NCBI RefSeq assembly: GCF_022376445.1
Contig: NW_025955004.1
Span: forward strand, 1 to 64,000
Source: Fomitopsis serialis
Taxonomy: Eukaryota > Basidiomycota > Agaricomycetes > Polyporales > Fomitopsidaceae
Reading direction: 5' to 3'
Length of the DNA stretch: 64,000 bases
Under the pieces are notes generated by a model, which was not told where the DNA came from, did no database searches, and worked only from the letters and a program-made list of their open reading frames with translations. Within the stretch, counting starts at the first letter, position 1. The number at the start of each line of letters is the position of its first letter. Both the position numbers and the translations under genes were made by a program. Below are positions 9,814 through 22,119 of this stretch, piece after piece.

Positions 9814-11916
9814 TCATAAGTATGTTATTCCAAGGAGCACGAGTCCAGTGGCTGCAGCGAGGGCAAGAGAGGTCCATGCTTTTGGACTGAGCGCGGACGT
9901 GAAGGCGCTGCTCGCAAGGGACGGGAGATCGGAGTGTGTCGCTTGCGGGACACCATTCACCGCAGTGCGTGACGATATTGCTGTCCCAGTGGGCGCAGGT
10001 TCGGCCACCGCTAGTCAAGGGCAAAGTGTCACTATATGCTTTTGCTCGTCATATCCAATCCGTCACGCACTAGGGAATTGGCCGCCGGAAGCCAGCACGT
10101 CTTGAATAGCTTGCTGCAGCTGGTTCGCGACATCAGAAGGGACTGTCGATAGCAGCCCGACTTTGGGAGGATCCTGAGACGGGTTCGTGATGTTTCCATA
10201 ATGGTAAGCGACTAGCGCACTGAATTGAAAGCGGAATAAAACTCTTGTGGGCGATCATCACCAATGACAAAGAGGCTCAGTACTTACGACTTCAAGAACG
10301 GGTCGCCCAGGCTCCAGCTGTACAAGAAGCCGCCTTGGCCGGGAGGATCAGTGACTGCAAGGGCGGGAGTGCATCGCGGGGAGTCTGAGCCAGAGTCGTT
10401 CTGCAGTGGGTGCGCGAAGTCTCGAGGGTCGACAGTAAACATAGCGCCACCGATCTGGAAGGTCAAGTTGTGCGCTTCCTTGCAGTCAAACGAGGCGTCA
10501 GGACCGTCGAAGTATGCCATGATATGGTCGACGACGTCCCGTGGACCGCGTATGAGAGAGTTGCCCTGTATATTCATCCAATCAGATGATGTGTCCATAG
10601 CGGTGCGAACAATACTAACAGTGTCGACAAGGGCAGAGAGCGAAACCGCCGGCGAGGCCAACATGGACCTAGGTAACTTGACGCCATTGAAGTAGACATC
10701 GTCCACCGCGACCTCCCATACTAGAGGATACACCTGGAGGAGATTGGTTTATGACGTTCGAACCGCAAGTTGTATGCTCACCTCGTTCGGAGAGTTAGAT
10801 GGTGGCGGCAGGCCTCCTTCGTCTTTGCTGTAGCCGCGCACCGGGACCCAAGTCAACTGAGAAGTTTGAAGGCCTGCGGGTAAGCCGCCGATGGAGAGCA
10901 TGCCCGCGTTTCCGCCGATCTGGAATGTGTCACGTTGTAGTGTTGTCGCTACAAGAGGGAGGTCCAGGATGTCTTGTTGAATGAGCCTAGTGAGAAGGGG
11001 ACCGTAATGCGCAAATGAAGAGATGGCGATGTCAGCGGGTGATTGTGAGGTCCCGTCAGATGCTTGACGCTTCTTCAACATAGCTGGCTTGAGGAATTCG
11101 AAGGAAGGGAAGGGCGGCTGGCCGATGGACCCGGTGGATATGTTCGCCGATGGTCCAGGGATTCCACGCTTGGACAGCGAGCTCTGACTGCTCACTATGT
11201 CCATTTGAAGCCGCTCGCGCCACATTAAACTGCGTTTCAATGGTCACAAAACAGAATTCAGAACAGAACGCTCATGATAACCAGACCTGATTGGCGGGAA
11301 CCCAAGCCCCAAGATACCGGCCGATCCGGTTGCGAAGATGGTCGTGTTCGTGCTATTGACTGCGGCGAACGTCTGACTTGCTACGGATAGACTCCCGATG
11401 CCGACGGTCTCCTGGCCTATGGGTCCAGATGCGTATGTTCCGGTGCGGGAATCGCCATACAGCAAGAGGACATCAAGACCCGTATCGTTCAGTGATGCAA
11501 TCGAGTAGAGGGGTACCACACTATCCGTACATTCACCGGAGCATGCGTCAGATACAACCCATAGATCGGATGAACCCGTATCTAGGATATAATTGAGTGA
11601 GGATCGGGCTGTCGGGTCCAGAAGACACGTACCCAAAACAAGAGTGGTCTCTGTATCTCCCATAGTGACGGACACAGTGTAGGTGCTTAGTGAGGGATGT
11701 TCAGGAGTCAGACAGACAGACATAGCAGTAAGAAGCTTACACGTCCATAAAATCACCTAAACCAGCAGCGCTCATCATCGACGATCGTTTGTGTGACAAC
11801 GAAGTCACTGTCCGGTACATTGGTAGGTGAATTCCACCATTCGGTTGCGCCGCGACTTGAGAGCCAGAAATGACAGCGAGACCAAGTACAAGGCCGATCA
11901 TGTTGAACAGGGACAT
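9814..11916 (-). CDS. GPI-anchored pepsin-type aspartic protease (A1)
   Basis: A secreted or cell-surface endopeptidase. The start at 11916 gives a signal peptide (MSLFNMIGLVLGLAVISG); an in-frame ATG at 11946 would only add basic residues. The exons give YTVSVTMGDTETTLVL spliced to DTGSSDLWVV, the first catalytic Asp motif, with a 52-nt intron falling inside the Asp codon. GSAGILGLGFPPI follows, and a later exon pair builds ALVDTGNSLIRGP, the second Asp motif. The last exon ends TSLALAAATGLVLLGITYL, a hydrophobic tail after a Ser/Pro-rich stretch, as in GPI-anchored yapsin-like enzymes. N-glycosylation sites are present (NSTNTT). All frames join cleanly. The natural substrate is unknown. Confidence 0.88.
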
Positions 11917-12376
11917 ACGCAAGCGTTCACGTCTCGAGGTCCGCATGTCGACTACAGACAGAGGCTCGGAAGTGGAGGTAGGGTAATGTGCACCGCACGG
12001 CGCTGCTCGAGACGGTCAAGGGTAAGGAAGAAGCGGAGAGAAAACGAACATACGAGCCTGTTTTGGCAGTTGACACCTCGTCTTCACGATCACTGTGAAG
12101 GGTGGCCGTGTGATCGAGGCGGCCCTGCAGATGCATAGAGACCTCGAAGGAGAGCAGTCCAATCCTAGTTGATGCATTGTTTGTATTAGTACATCATCCC
12201 AGCGTCCGTGGTACAGAAGGTAGGGAGCGGACGAGGCTTCAGCCTCCGTGATCACAACAGACGCCTGGACACCACACAATAACCATCTAGATACACCCAG
12301 GCGCGGAAATGTGCAAAGCATACGAGATACGATAAATAAAGCGTCAGTGCTAGTACAGAAATGAGCAGCCGCACCG
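11917..12376. other. Intergenic: protease promoter and P4-ATPase 3' region
   Basis: No gene seen. Both flanking genes run leftward. Confidence 0.5.
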
Positions 12377-15300
12377 CTAGATGGCTTGCCCGTACATCGA
12401 TTCGCGCGAAGGCTGCTGCGAATGGCTCGGTGTCAAGTCGTCGTCTGGCGGCCGGTCATCGTATCCGTACGATGTATCGGGTGGCACATAGTATGCTGTC
12501 TGCTCAGCCGAATCCTGCCACTCGCCAGACGGCTCCCTCACATGCATTTCGAACGTCTCCGGTGTTCCCGGGTCGGCGGACGACGGTCGCATCAAGTGAG
12601 GCGGCTGCGAGTATGTCGACACGAGGTCTGAGTTGACAGTCGACATCGGAGGTGTGCGGGTGTATTGCGTCGCAGGAGGTATTGGTGAAGGAGCGGGGAT
12701 GTCTGAAGCTGAATAGTACGACAAACGTGTCTCGTCAAGGACGCCATGATAGTAGGGTCTGCGAGGGGAAGAGCCCAAGAGGTCTTCGCGCTGAGTGTTT
12801 TCATGGAAAGCCTCGTGAGTGGCCGCTCGTCCCATGAGACTCGCAGATGGCGGTGGTGAGATACTGTCCCCGCTGCTCTCGTCCTGTGAGGGTAGCGTCC
12901 TGTCAACGTTGACGTGCGAGGCCTCGGACTCGGAGCGATAGTGCGGCTGTTGGAACATCGGCGCCTTCTCAGAGTCGTATCTCGGGTTGTGCTTTCTGTG
13001 CCGCCTGTGCTCGATGCCAAGCTGGTCCTTGAGATCGCCCATAACCCACATCTCCCGAACAATGTCTCTGTCCAGGGGCATGTAGGCACTCTTGATGTAC
13101 TTGACGATGAACCGCGGCGCTGTATGTACTGTTAGCGAAATACATCCTGTGTGGGTAAAGTACTTGCCTAATGCAACCACGACAGACATTATGATAGCCG
13201 CCCAGACTGTCACCTCCGAGAAAAGAACCACGACTTCGTCGTTGAAGTTAGGCGTGTTGAAGAACGAATACACCACGATCCACAGGACCATGACCATGGA
13301 GGACCCGATGACAACGATCCATGTGATAACTGTCCAACTGGCAAGATCATCAGTGACGGAAGACGTGGTCCTAACAGTTTCACGTACTAGCGAGTGTTCA
13401 GACCAACGTAGCTGTTCGCAGCAAAGATAGCGGCGACAGCGACCGTAGTACCCAGATCCGCCTGGGATTCGAACGTCCGGCCGTGATTCCAGGATGCAGG
13501 CAGACCCAGTGTCCATGCTAGGTAAGGAATGAAGAACACAACTACCGACTGGTACAGCCCATCGAGCATGTACATCCAGAACTTGGTGCGCGTGTACTCG
13601 AGCCCGCGAATGCCGCGGATATACAGCTGTGGGAATGCGAGCGCCGCCTTCGCATTAATGTCCTGGTCAAAGGCTGGAGGCAGTGTTAGTGGGTTTAGCG
13701 GTTTGCCGGCTAGAGCAACACTTACCGCCCATGACAATGACCGGCAATGACGTGAAGAGAAGGTTGCAAAGCAGAATAAAAGAGTACTGGTACAGATAAG
13801 TAGCGTCGAAACTGCCATCATGGTCAGTGTCCAGGAACATGAATGATAGAGAGCCCACGCACTTATTGAAGATCATATACCAGAACAATGCAAAAGTCCA
13901 GATGACATTCTGGGCCAATGCGATCAGCATCACAAACATAGGAACCATTCGCGACAGTACCTTGTAGAAGAAATTGCTGTGCATGTCAGCAACGCGCTGG
14001 TATGACCACCTCCCGTGAACAACGAGGAGCTTGGTGAGGTAACGGAACTGAGCGAATGCGTAGTCTGCGGACATGGCAGCTTGCGAGCCCTCGTGGCCGA
14101 GTAAGCCGCAACCGATATTCGCCTCCTGAATCATCGCGACGTCATTGGCACCGTCGCCTATAGACAAGGTCATGGCATCCCGGCCGTCCTTGACCAGTTT
14201 CACGACGAGCGCCTTCTGTGCAGGTGAGACACGACAGCAGACGACGGTCTCGCATTGCGTAGTGAGGTTGAGAAACATCCCTTGCATCGCCGGAGAGAGC
14301 GCATGACGCAGCGTGTCACCGTCAATGACGACCGCGAACGCCGATTGCGCTCCGGCTACGAAGCCTCGTCCTGTTTGTTGACGGAAGGCAGGCCGATCAT
14401 CGACGCAATCTTGTTGATCCCAGCCTCGATTGTGTTTGCGCTGCCACAGCATCCTCGGCCGAGAGGATCATGATCTCCATGTCGTCTTGAGCAGGTTGCA
14501 GCTAAGCCTGAGAGCGGACGTCAAAAAACTCCGTACACCATCTGAGACGACCACCGATCTCGATGGCGGTCTGGACCTTGTCGCCAGTGAGGATCCAGAG
14601 TTTGATCCCTGCCTGATGCAAAGTTTCGATGGCCTCTGGCACACCTTCTGGAGCTTGTCTTCGAGCGCAGTCGCTCCAGGATGGTCAACGAATGCTCGAT
14701 CATCTCGTCGCCTTGTCGATTTCAGCATCGCGGTCGGTGATGGCGCTCGTCGCCGCGTCATAGACACTTTGCCAGTGAGATACTCTTCCTCGCTCAGGTT
14801 CCTATACGCAATACAGAGTGTCCGCAAGCCTCCGTTGGCGAATGCCTCCATGTCCTGCGACGTCTTCGCCTTCAGCTCCGGGTCGTGGTCAGGCGCAAGC
14901 CGCTCGTAGATGACACTATCCGCGCCCTTCGTGTACAGAACGAGTTGGCCCTGCGGGTTGCGCACAATGACGCTCATCCGTTTCCTCGTGCTGTCAAACT
15001 CGATCATCTGCAGCAGTTGATGTCGCTCCGGCTGGCCCATTACCTCGATATCGAAGCCCTCGCGGGTCTTCTGGACGAATGGGAACCCGACGTCGCGAGC
15101 AGCAGCGACCAAGGCGGCCTCATCAGGCGACTCGGCTTTGTACTCGAGGTGATAGGGCTGCTCGTGCGGCTCCGGACGATCCGACAGCACACTGTGGCAT
15201 ATTGCAAGGGCACGGAAGAAGGCGATCAGGTGCGAACGTTGCTCCGACGCCTTGTTTGCGAGGTCCTCTGCAAGCTGGGGCGAGATAAGAGTCAACTTCT

Positions 15301-17626
15301 GCTGTTGAAGGTACCGATTCTTGAACGCCCGCGACATCTTCGTGAGCATGTCGTCCTTGAGGCGGCGTAGCACGTCCTCTTGCTCTTGCGGGTCGAGAGC
15401 GTCCTGTACGCCGGCACGCTTGGCAGCACCGCGCTGGGCTTCCGTGACACCTTCGCCATACGCAACGCCGTGCACTGAACACTTCTGGAACTCCATGACG
15501 TTCTGTGTCAACGTGCCAGTCTTGTCCGAGAAGATGTACTCGATCTGCCCGAGGTCGTCCGAAATATTCCACGTCTTGGGCGTGCACGCAGCGTTTAGAG
15601 GCTTGTAGTACATGTCGATGTCTTGGGAAATGAAGAATGCCTGGATCGTCTTGACAATCTCGATGGAGATGTACAGTGAGATCGGAACGATGTTTTGGAA
15701 GGCAATCAGACACGACCTGTCAATTGAGGCATGGTATTTAGCATGCAAAGAGTGATCGGAGCAGAGTTCAGATGGCTTACACGAAGGTGACTACAGCGTT
15801 GAGGACATTGCTGTTGGACGGCTGCGAGCCCTGTTCGAAAAAGTCGGCGCTCGTTCCGCTCTTCGCATCGTACAAGCCGTTTGCGATCGCACAGATGAGG
15901 CACATGATGATGAGGATGACGAAGTTCACGATAACGTTGAAGTTCGTCTCCTTCTCAATCTTCGACCGCTTGGACGGGGTCGCGCCACCGTTGAGCATGA
16001 TCTTCGTGTCCGGACCGGTGAACACGACAAGACCGATGACCCATGCTGTGTTGCGCAGCGTGCAACCTCGCAAGAGCAGCTCGTTGATCGAGACCGACTC
16101 CTGCTTCATTCCCCCGTTCTCCGTGTCCCTGTAACGGAGGACGCCATGGTACAAGTAGAGGTTCTGGTGCGGTGGCTCGGAATCCAGGATGAAAGACGAG
16201 CGCTCGAGATCCTCTTCCGAGGTGATAGCGGACGTCGCGCGCACGGACTTGCGTGGCTTCAGGTTCGTTTCGCCGTCCAGGTTCTTCGTCTCCACATAGC
16301 ACATGTTGTCCGGATCGGAGGTCGACAGTACGACGATGTCCGCGGGGATCTGCTCATTCTCGCGTAGGAGCACGATGTCACCGACCTCAAGTTTCTTCCA
16401 CAACGTCCGCTCCCACCGCGCGAAGCCCGCTGTCCGCTGCCCATCATTGACGACGCCCATGCTCGACCGCGAGTGCACCGATTCCTGGTATATCGCGAGC
16501 GTGCCCGACCCGCCCGACCATGAACCAAGGCCAGCGCGGTGTGTCCGATGCGGGGCGCCGGGCACGCCAGCGCCCTGATTTGGCGGATAGCTGTGATTTT
16601 CCATGCTGGGCATCCTGTGTATCACTTTCGGACTTGCGCCAGGGCTGTCGAGCTTGTGGGCGAGTGACGCATCCGGCGGAAGCGACGTGAACGACGGATT
16701 GGGATCTTGGGATGCACGCACGCTGACGAGTTCGCCTTCCAATCCCTTGCTGAGTATGATCTCCATGCCCTCCTGTGCTTCTCGCTCCCGCAGCTTGCGC
16801 ACGCCCTTCGTGATGCGCCCGGGTGGATTGATACGCAGCAGCCGCTCGAACCATGAGCGCGGGTCCGTGAGCTGATTCACGTTTCGCCACTGCCCCAGCT
16901 TCGTCGCTGCCGAGGTGTTAACTTCCTCGTCGAGACTGGCTCGGCGGTAGTCCTCGACGCCATCCTTGATCGCTGTCACCGCCAGGATAAAGATAAGAGG
17001 GAGAGCCGCGAGCTGAGGCGTCGTTGCACCGAACACGCTGAATATCTGCAGAATAGCGAGGGCCAGGAAGTATATGTTCGCAACGCTGGGAACCGGAAGG
17101 CATGTGTCAGCACTCGGACGCCGTGTTCCCAGAGTATCGATTCAGCGTACCGTCGGAACTGTTCATAGAGGTTCTTCGGGAGGAACGTGAGGATAGTGTA
17201 CTCTGTTGCTAATTTCAGCATCGCGAGAGTCGCACTCATATAAGGCTACTCACTGCTCGTGCGGACCTTATTCCTCTTGTACTGGACCAATGGCTCCCCG
17301 CGATGGTCTACGTCTTCGCGGGGCAGTGGACAGTTCACGTACACCTTTCTCCGCGATCCGGTGACGTGCGGGGCCGACGCCTCGCCTCCACCCGACGGGT
17401 CCTGCGACCCACGGCGCTGCTGCTCCTTCTTCTTCTGCGACCTCCTATGGAACACGCCCTTCACTGACAATTTCCGCTTCTGCTTGCGATCCTCCTGGCG
17501 TGCAGACTCAGCGATAGTGCTGGCCGCCGTGCGCACGGTGCGCAAACGAAGGTCCGGGTCGACGGTATCATGTTCCTCGTCGGTAGAGTCGTCGTCGGGT
17601 GGTGGGTGTCGCTGTAGGTAAGACAT
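12377..17626 (-). CDS. DNF1: P4-type phospholipid flippase (Dnf1/Dnf2-like)
   Basis: Moves phospholipids from the outer to the inner leaflet of plasma or Golgi/endosomal membranes at the cost of ATP. It starts at 17626 with an acidic and basic cytosolic N-terminus, then [36 protein letters not shown] and [15 protein letters not shown]. The actuator domain has [20 protein letters not shown] and LDGETNLK; then come [13 protein letters not shown] (P4-specific), [11 protein letters not shown] with the phosphorylated Asp, [12 protein letters not shown] and [16 protein letters not shown]. Ten membrane segments are expected and the C-terminal set is visible. The tail is long, Ser/Pro-rich and cytosolic, ending at a TAG at 12377. 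Between about 14,370 and 14,790 the exon around [11 protein letters not shown] shows some eight one-base losses in homopolymers. I treat these as probable sequence errors because the rest is clean. It would need a CDC50-family partner. Confidence 0.9.
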
Positions 17627-18626
17627 GCAGGGTTATGACGACTGGGCCAGCGTTGCCAGATGAGAAACGAGGCAGATGGAGCCCAGGGCCAGCGCAGGGC
17701 CTGCAAACAGTCCTAGAGGGAGGTGGTGAATATCAGAAGTGTCCGTAGCAAGTCCTTAGCCACGAAAGTCAGCGGCGAGCCAAGCTCACCGCCTTGGGCG
17801 TTAGCGGCGACTTAGCGCTCCGCTTAGCGACCCCTGGAACTTCCGGCTTGCGATGTACCGGAAACAGTCCTCCTCTAAGTCCGAATGAAAGTATTTCGGA
17901 GAAGATAGCGATGCAACGGGAGCGAGAAGAACCTCGGATGATTGAAGTTACGGTAGGGGCGTGTGTCCTTAGCGGTAAGTAAGCAGATGCAAAGTCCGAA
18001 AGCCCAATGGTAGGCGTGACATTTCTGAGTTTCAATATTTAGAACTCTAACAAGTGCGGCATAGAAGCCTTCTGTTATGTGTATACTTAGACGTGATTAC
18101 AATCATCCAACTGCTTTCGAACCATGAGAATCAGAAGCACCACCTCTTTTGACATGCTAGTTTCCGAGGTCCTTCAACGGCTCGACTGGGCCGCCGCTGT
18201 GCTCATGCTGTCAGTGTCATCATTAATTGCACCCGTGCAGAGCATTGGATTTGCAGTCTTATTGTAGCATCCGCGCCGAACCGGCGTGCCCCCAGGAGGG
18301 AGACAGTTTTTATAGGGGGTAGTCTTGGGGTAGTCTTGGGTAGCCACCCTATGTTCCAGTCTTTGTGGATGAGATCGTGCAGCGAAGTGCAAAAGACGAG
18401 ACTGTAATCAACCAACCAGAGGACTCGGAGCACACTATTGAAGGCCCATTCTGATTTCCCACACCCAATCGAACGGGTTACTCGGGCGACACGTCGCAAC
18501 ACACCGTGAGAGCACATAGGAAGCATATTCATACGCCTAGTGGCGGTGGGTTAAGCAGTACAGTAACATAGTATACATTCGTGCATAGGAACATAATGAC
18601 TTTCAGACGCAGACGGGACACGGAAC
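17627..18626. other. Intergenic, promoter of the flippase gene
   Basis: About 1 kb with no convincing exon on either strand. Confidence 0.5.
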
Positions 18627-20417
18627 TCAACGATACCCCGCTGACATCCTCCCAATGACGAACTCGAACGGCGTCGGCGGAGCCAGGCCACCGCGCCCAA
18701 CCAGCACGCGCCCATCCGCAGAGCGCGGGACGGGCTGCGGCACCGGTCCTGGGGACATCGGCGGGATAGGTTGTCCATTAGGCATGAGCCACTCGCCAAC
18801 AGGCTCGCCCGCTCCCGGTAGCTCGCCCTCCTCCACGTCCTCTCGGGGATGCCGAACCACGGCTCCAGGCGAATGTCGCGGAAGACGGCGCCATAGTCCG
18901 TGCGTTCCACAAGGACCTCAGAAAGAGGGGGTCCTCACACGGCTCGAACCCACGCACGACGAGCGTGTCGAGCAGCGGACACGGGCACGACTGCTGCGCG
19001 TCGTAGGGGCTGGTCGGGCGCAAGGCGCGTGCCGCGGCAACAGGCGTCTCCCGCAGTATGAGCTTGCGCAGGCGAGGGAGCGTCGCGTAGAAGATCTGGT
19101 ATGCCTCCCGGGTGGCTTGCGTGCGGCCGAGTTCAAGGGTCTCGAGAAGCGGGAAGAGCGGTCGGGCGCGGCTGAATCGGCCGCCAGGGTGCGCCAGATA
19201 GACGAACAGCTTGCTCGCTTCCTGCACGACTTCGGACGCCGCGTATGACGCGTCTTCGAGAACCAGGGTGCGAACGTTCGGAGCCCGGAACAGCTCCAGG
19301 AATTCCTCCCCAGCACGCTGTCGTCGTAGCCGAGTTTGAGCGTCTTCAGCTTTGGGAGATTCACGGGCTGTACGTTGCGCATGGTAGCCTCCTGCCCGAA
19401 CTCGGCGTCGTCCTCAGGCAGCGACACCCTGACGTTCAGTTCCTCCAGCTGCGAGCAGGCCGACAACAAACTGTGGAGCTCGGCCTTGTTCGGACGCACG
19501 TCGCTGCAGTGGTACGTCAACTCGAGATGGCGAAGACGCGTCTGCTGCGGGAACAGCGCGGGCAGGGACTTCCACTTGACGTGCACGCCGGAGAGAATGA
19601 GGCGTTCGAGACGCGGGAGCGCAGGGCCACCCGCGTGGTTGCCGAACGGAAGGAGCCAGTGGACGCCGCACCCTTGGGGGATGAAGTCGGGCGTGTACGC
19701 CGCGAACTCGTTGCACCGCATCAGGATCAGGCTCTCCAGCATAGGGACACGAGGAGCGTCGCGACTCAAGCTGTTCAGGGCGACCTGCATGGGAGTCCAG
19801 CGATCAGTGAAAATCGCGAGCGAGCGAGTTCGGCTCAGATGGGGCAACAGCATTTGCATGGCCGCGTGCATGTGGCCCTGCGTGAACGGGTGCTTGTATT
19901 CGTTTTCATCCTCGTCGTCGAGGCCAGGAGTACTGCCAGCAGTAGACACGCTGTGAACGTCAATGTGAATATGACTGGAGGTTCGAACAACGTGTGCCAC
20001 TCACTCGTATTCCGAGAAATTCCACTCAGGATCCCGCGCATCTACCATGATGTCGAGAGGCGCCGTGCCCGATCGGGCCAGGAACAGACGAGCGAGCTTG
20101 AAGCTAGAGCCCTCCAAGTCGTTCAAGTCGTCCCACTCCTCGTCGGTGACAGGTATCTTGTTCCATAGCTGGCCCGTTGTAAGCGCGACGCCGCGCCAAT
20201 GGCGGCTCACGGCCGAGACGAGACAAGGGAACGCATAGCTGTAGGTCATGCATGGCGAAAGGTCGTTGACTTGTCCACCGGAAATTTCGCCCGAGGGGTC
20301 TTCTTCTGGCGGGCGGTACGCGCCGAGGAGGAAGATGTAGGAGAGCAATTCGGCCGGGAGGTCGTCTATCGGTGTCATTCGTTGGAACATGGATGCGATG
20401 GGCGCCGTGGGCAGCAC
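18627..20417 (-). CDS. F-box protein with leucine-rich tail, frame broken
   Basis: Exon 1 (20417 to about 19997) has the F-box core IDDLPAELLSYIFLLGAYRP and SAVSRHWRGVALTTGQLWNK, typical of Agaricomycete F-box proteins. The second exon holds leucine-rich pieces (LPRLERLILSGVHVKW, LRHLELTYHCSD, NLPKLKTLKLGYDD). The frame then changes near 19,310 to EEFLELFRAPNVRTLVLED, near 18,920 to VLVERTDYGAVFRDIRLEPW, and near 18,850 to REDVEEGELPGAGEP. It ends at PFEFVIGRMSAGYR and a stop at 18627. At least two of the three breaks fit the loss of one base from a G or C run. The protein would be about 570 residues if these are errors. It is not a close paralogue of the 7.5 and 24 kb F-box genes. The substrate is unknown. 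Confidence 0.7.
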
Positions 20418-22119
20418 GATGGAACAATGTGGGAGAGGTGGCTCAAAAGAATCTGCATCTTTGCTCGTTTAAAGGGGATCCTGCAGTGGCCCATTTCCGA
20501 AGAACCTTTGTTCAGCCGATTTGGATGAGTGGACAAAAGAAACGCGCTTGCATTGTGGCAATTGTGTGGCGTCCACTCGCGGGCCGGCGCCTGACGCCGT
20601 GGGATCGACAACCGAGTCATCCTTCCCAAATTCAACCTCCCGATCTTGTCCCGATCCTACATATAACTTGCCCATGGCCAGGCTTCAATCTTCACTAGTC
20701 ACTGGTCTAGAACTGCCATAGTAATATGTTCTCATCTTCGTGCGCACCGGAACGTGCGTCTGACATGCCTCACATTCGAGCGCATCGTCTTCATCTAAGC
20801 AATACATACGACGTCAGCATCCATTGAGATTGGCGGACGGTTGCATCATGACTGACCGGTTAACAACCATGACCCTGGACTCCCTGTTGGCGTGCTCTGG
20901 GCCAAGTGCACGGGGATTCAATTCGATCCAGGACTCGGAGGACGTGAGGACCACATACCGACGTGGCCGGAGCCAGTGCCTTCGCCAATGAATAACTTGC
21001 ACAGATGAGCACTGACTTCATCGCGATATTGAACACTACTGAACGTGAAACGAGGTGATGCAGTCGGTCGATCTCACTACCTTTCATTGTCTCAGCTGTC
21101 CATATCGTGGGGCCCCGCGCCTTTTGTCCAATACACATAGGCGGAGTCCAGCGAGTTCGATGTGGAATCACACCGGGCGTAGTGGAATTCGACGACCAGG
21201 CCGAGCCAGGCAGCTGTGACCTTGGCTACGGTGGTCCAGGTTGAGCGGTACAATGTCCGGACCACTGAATACCAACGTCCGATGACCTCCGCTCGTATAC
21301 GCACTTTTCGTACGGGGCCCAATAATGTGAATTTAGCTGTCACGTTGTAGCAGAAGGAACTGCCTGCGCCACAAAGCCCCGGTTCCTCGCGCAAGCGGTT
21401 GTTGGCCAGACAAGCATATCCTGAGGCACGAAGGTTAAAGGAATTGTCTACGTCTACCTGGTGAGATGAGCCGATGGTCGAACTTCGGCCTGAGGGTTGC
21501 CTGAAGGCGACGTAGATTCTGGAACAAGTAGTCCATCCGACTTGAACTGCATGCGACGCTTGAGTACTTGAGTATCGGGGTGCATCGGCGCACGCGCAAG
21601 GCTCATGCACATGAAGGGGAGAGGGACGGGTAGACGGGCTGCGTCGTCCTCAGGCCTTCGCTTTTAAGCACACGAAGGTACCAGAGTGACATAAACTGAA
21701 CGAGGAAAATCTAGAAAAATCGGTGTTAACTTCGCTGTCAGACGTCAAACCGTGAAGGGTAATTAAACGACTGGTGAAGAGAAGGTACTAGACATATTCA
21801 GGAAAACACGCTGCAAGCTCGTTGGCTGAGTTGCCTCCGCCCACTGGATCCCAGGCCTCCTCATTGTTGAATTGCGCCGCGTACGAATTGAGGAGGTCGT
21901 CAGTCATTACATTGATGGTGCAGCTACCGCATTGGGCAGGCGCTGTAGTTGACCGTCCCGGATGTCCGTCGGCAGGTCAGCTGAACTCAGTTCCCACTCC
22001 ATCATGTCCTCGACACCATCCTCGGGACGCCTGGGGCCAGGGGAACTGGCACTGGGAACCCATATTAGCCGCAGGCTAGTCGTCTCGCCGCTCCGGCTCT
22101 CACTATTGCTGCGTACACG
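20418..22119. other. 1.7-kb stretch without a supportable gene
   Basis: A minus-strand open frame at 21093-21610 (172 codons) and a hydrophobic reading around 20,990-21,060 are the only candidates. Neither shows a recognisable motif or an exon chain, so I do not call them. Confidence 0.45.

Noticed and set aside
19245..20168. 307-codon plus-strand open frame
   Set aside because: Shadow of the F-box/LRR exon on the other strand; charged, low-complexity translation with no motif.
21093..21610. 172-codon minus-strand open frame
   Set aside because: No motif, odd composition and no neighbouring exons that extend it.
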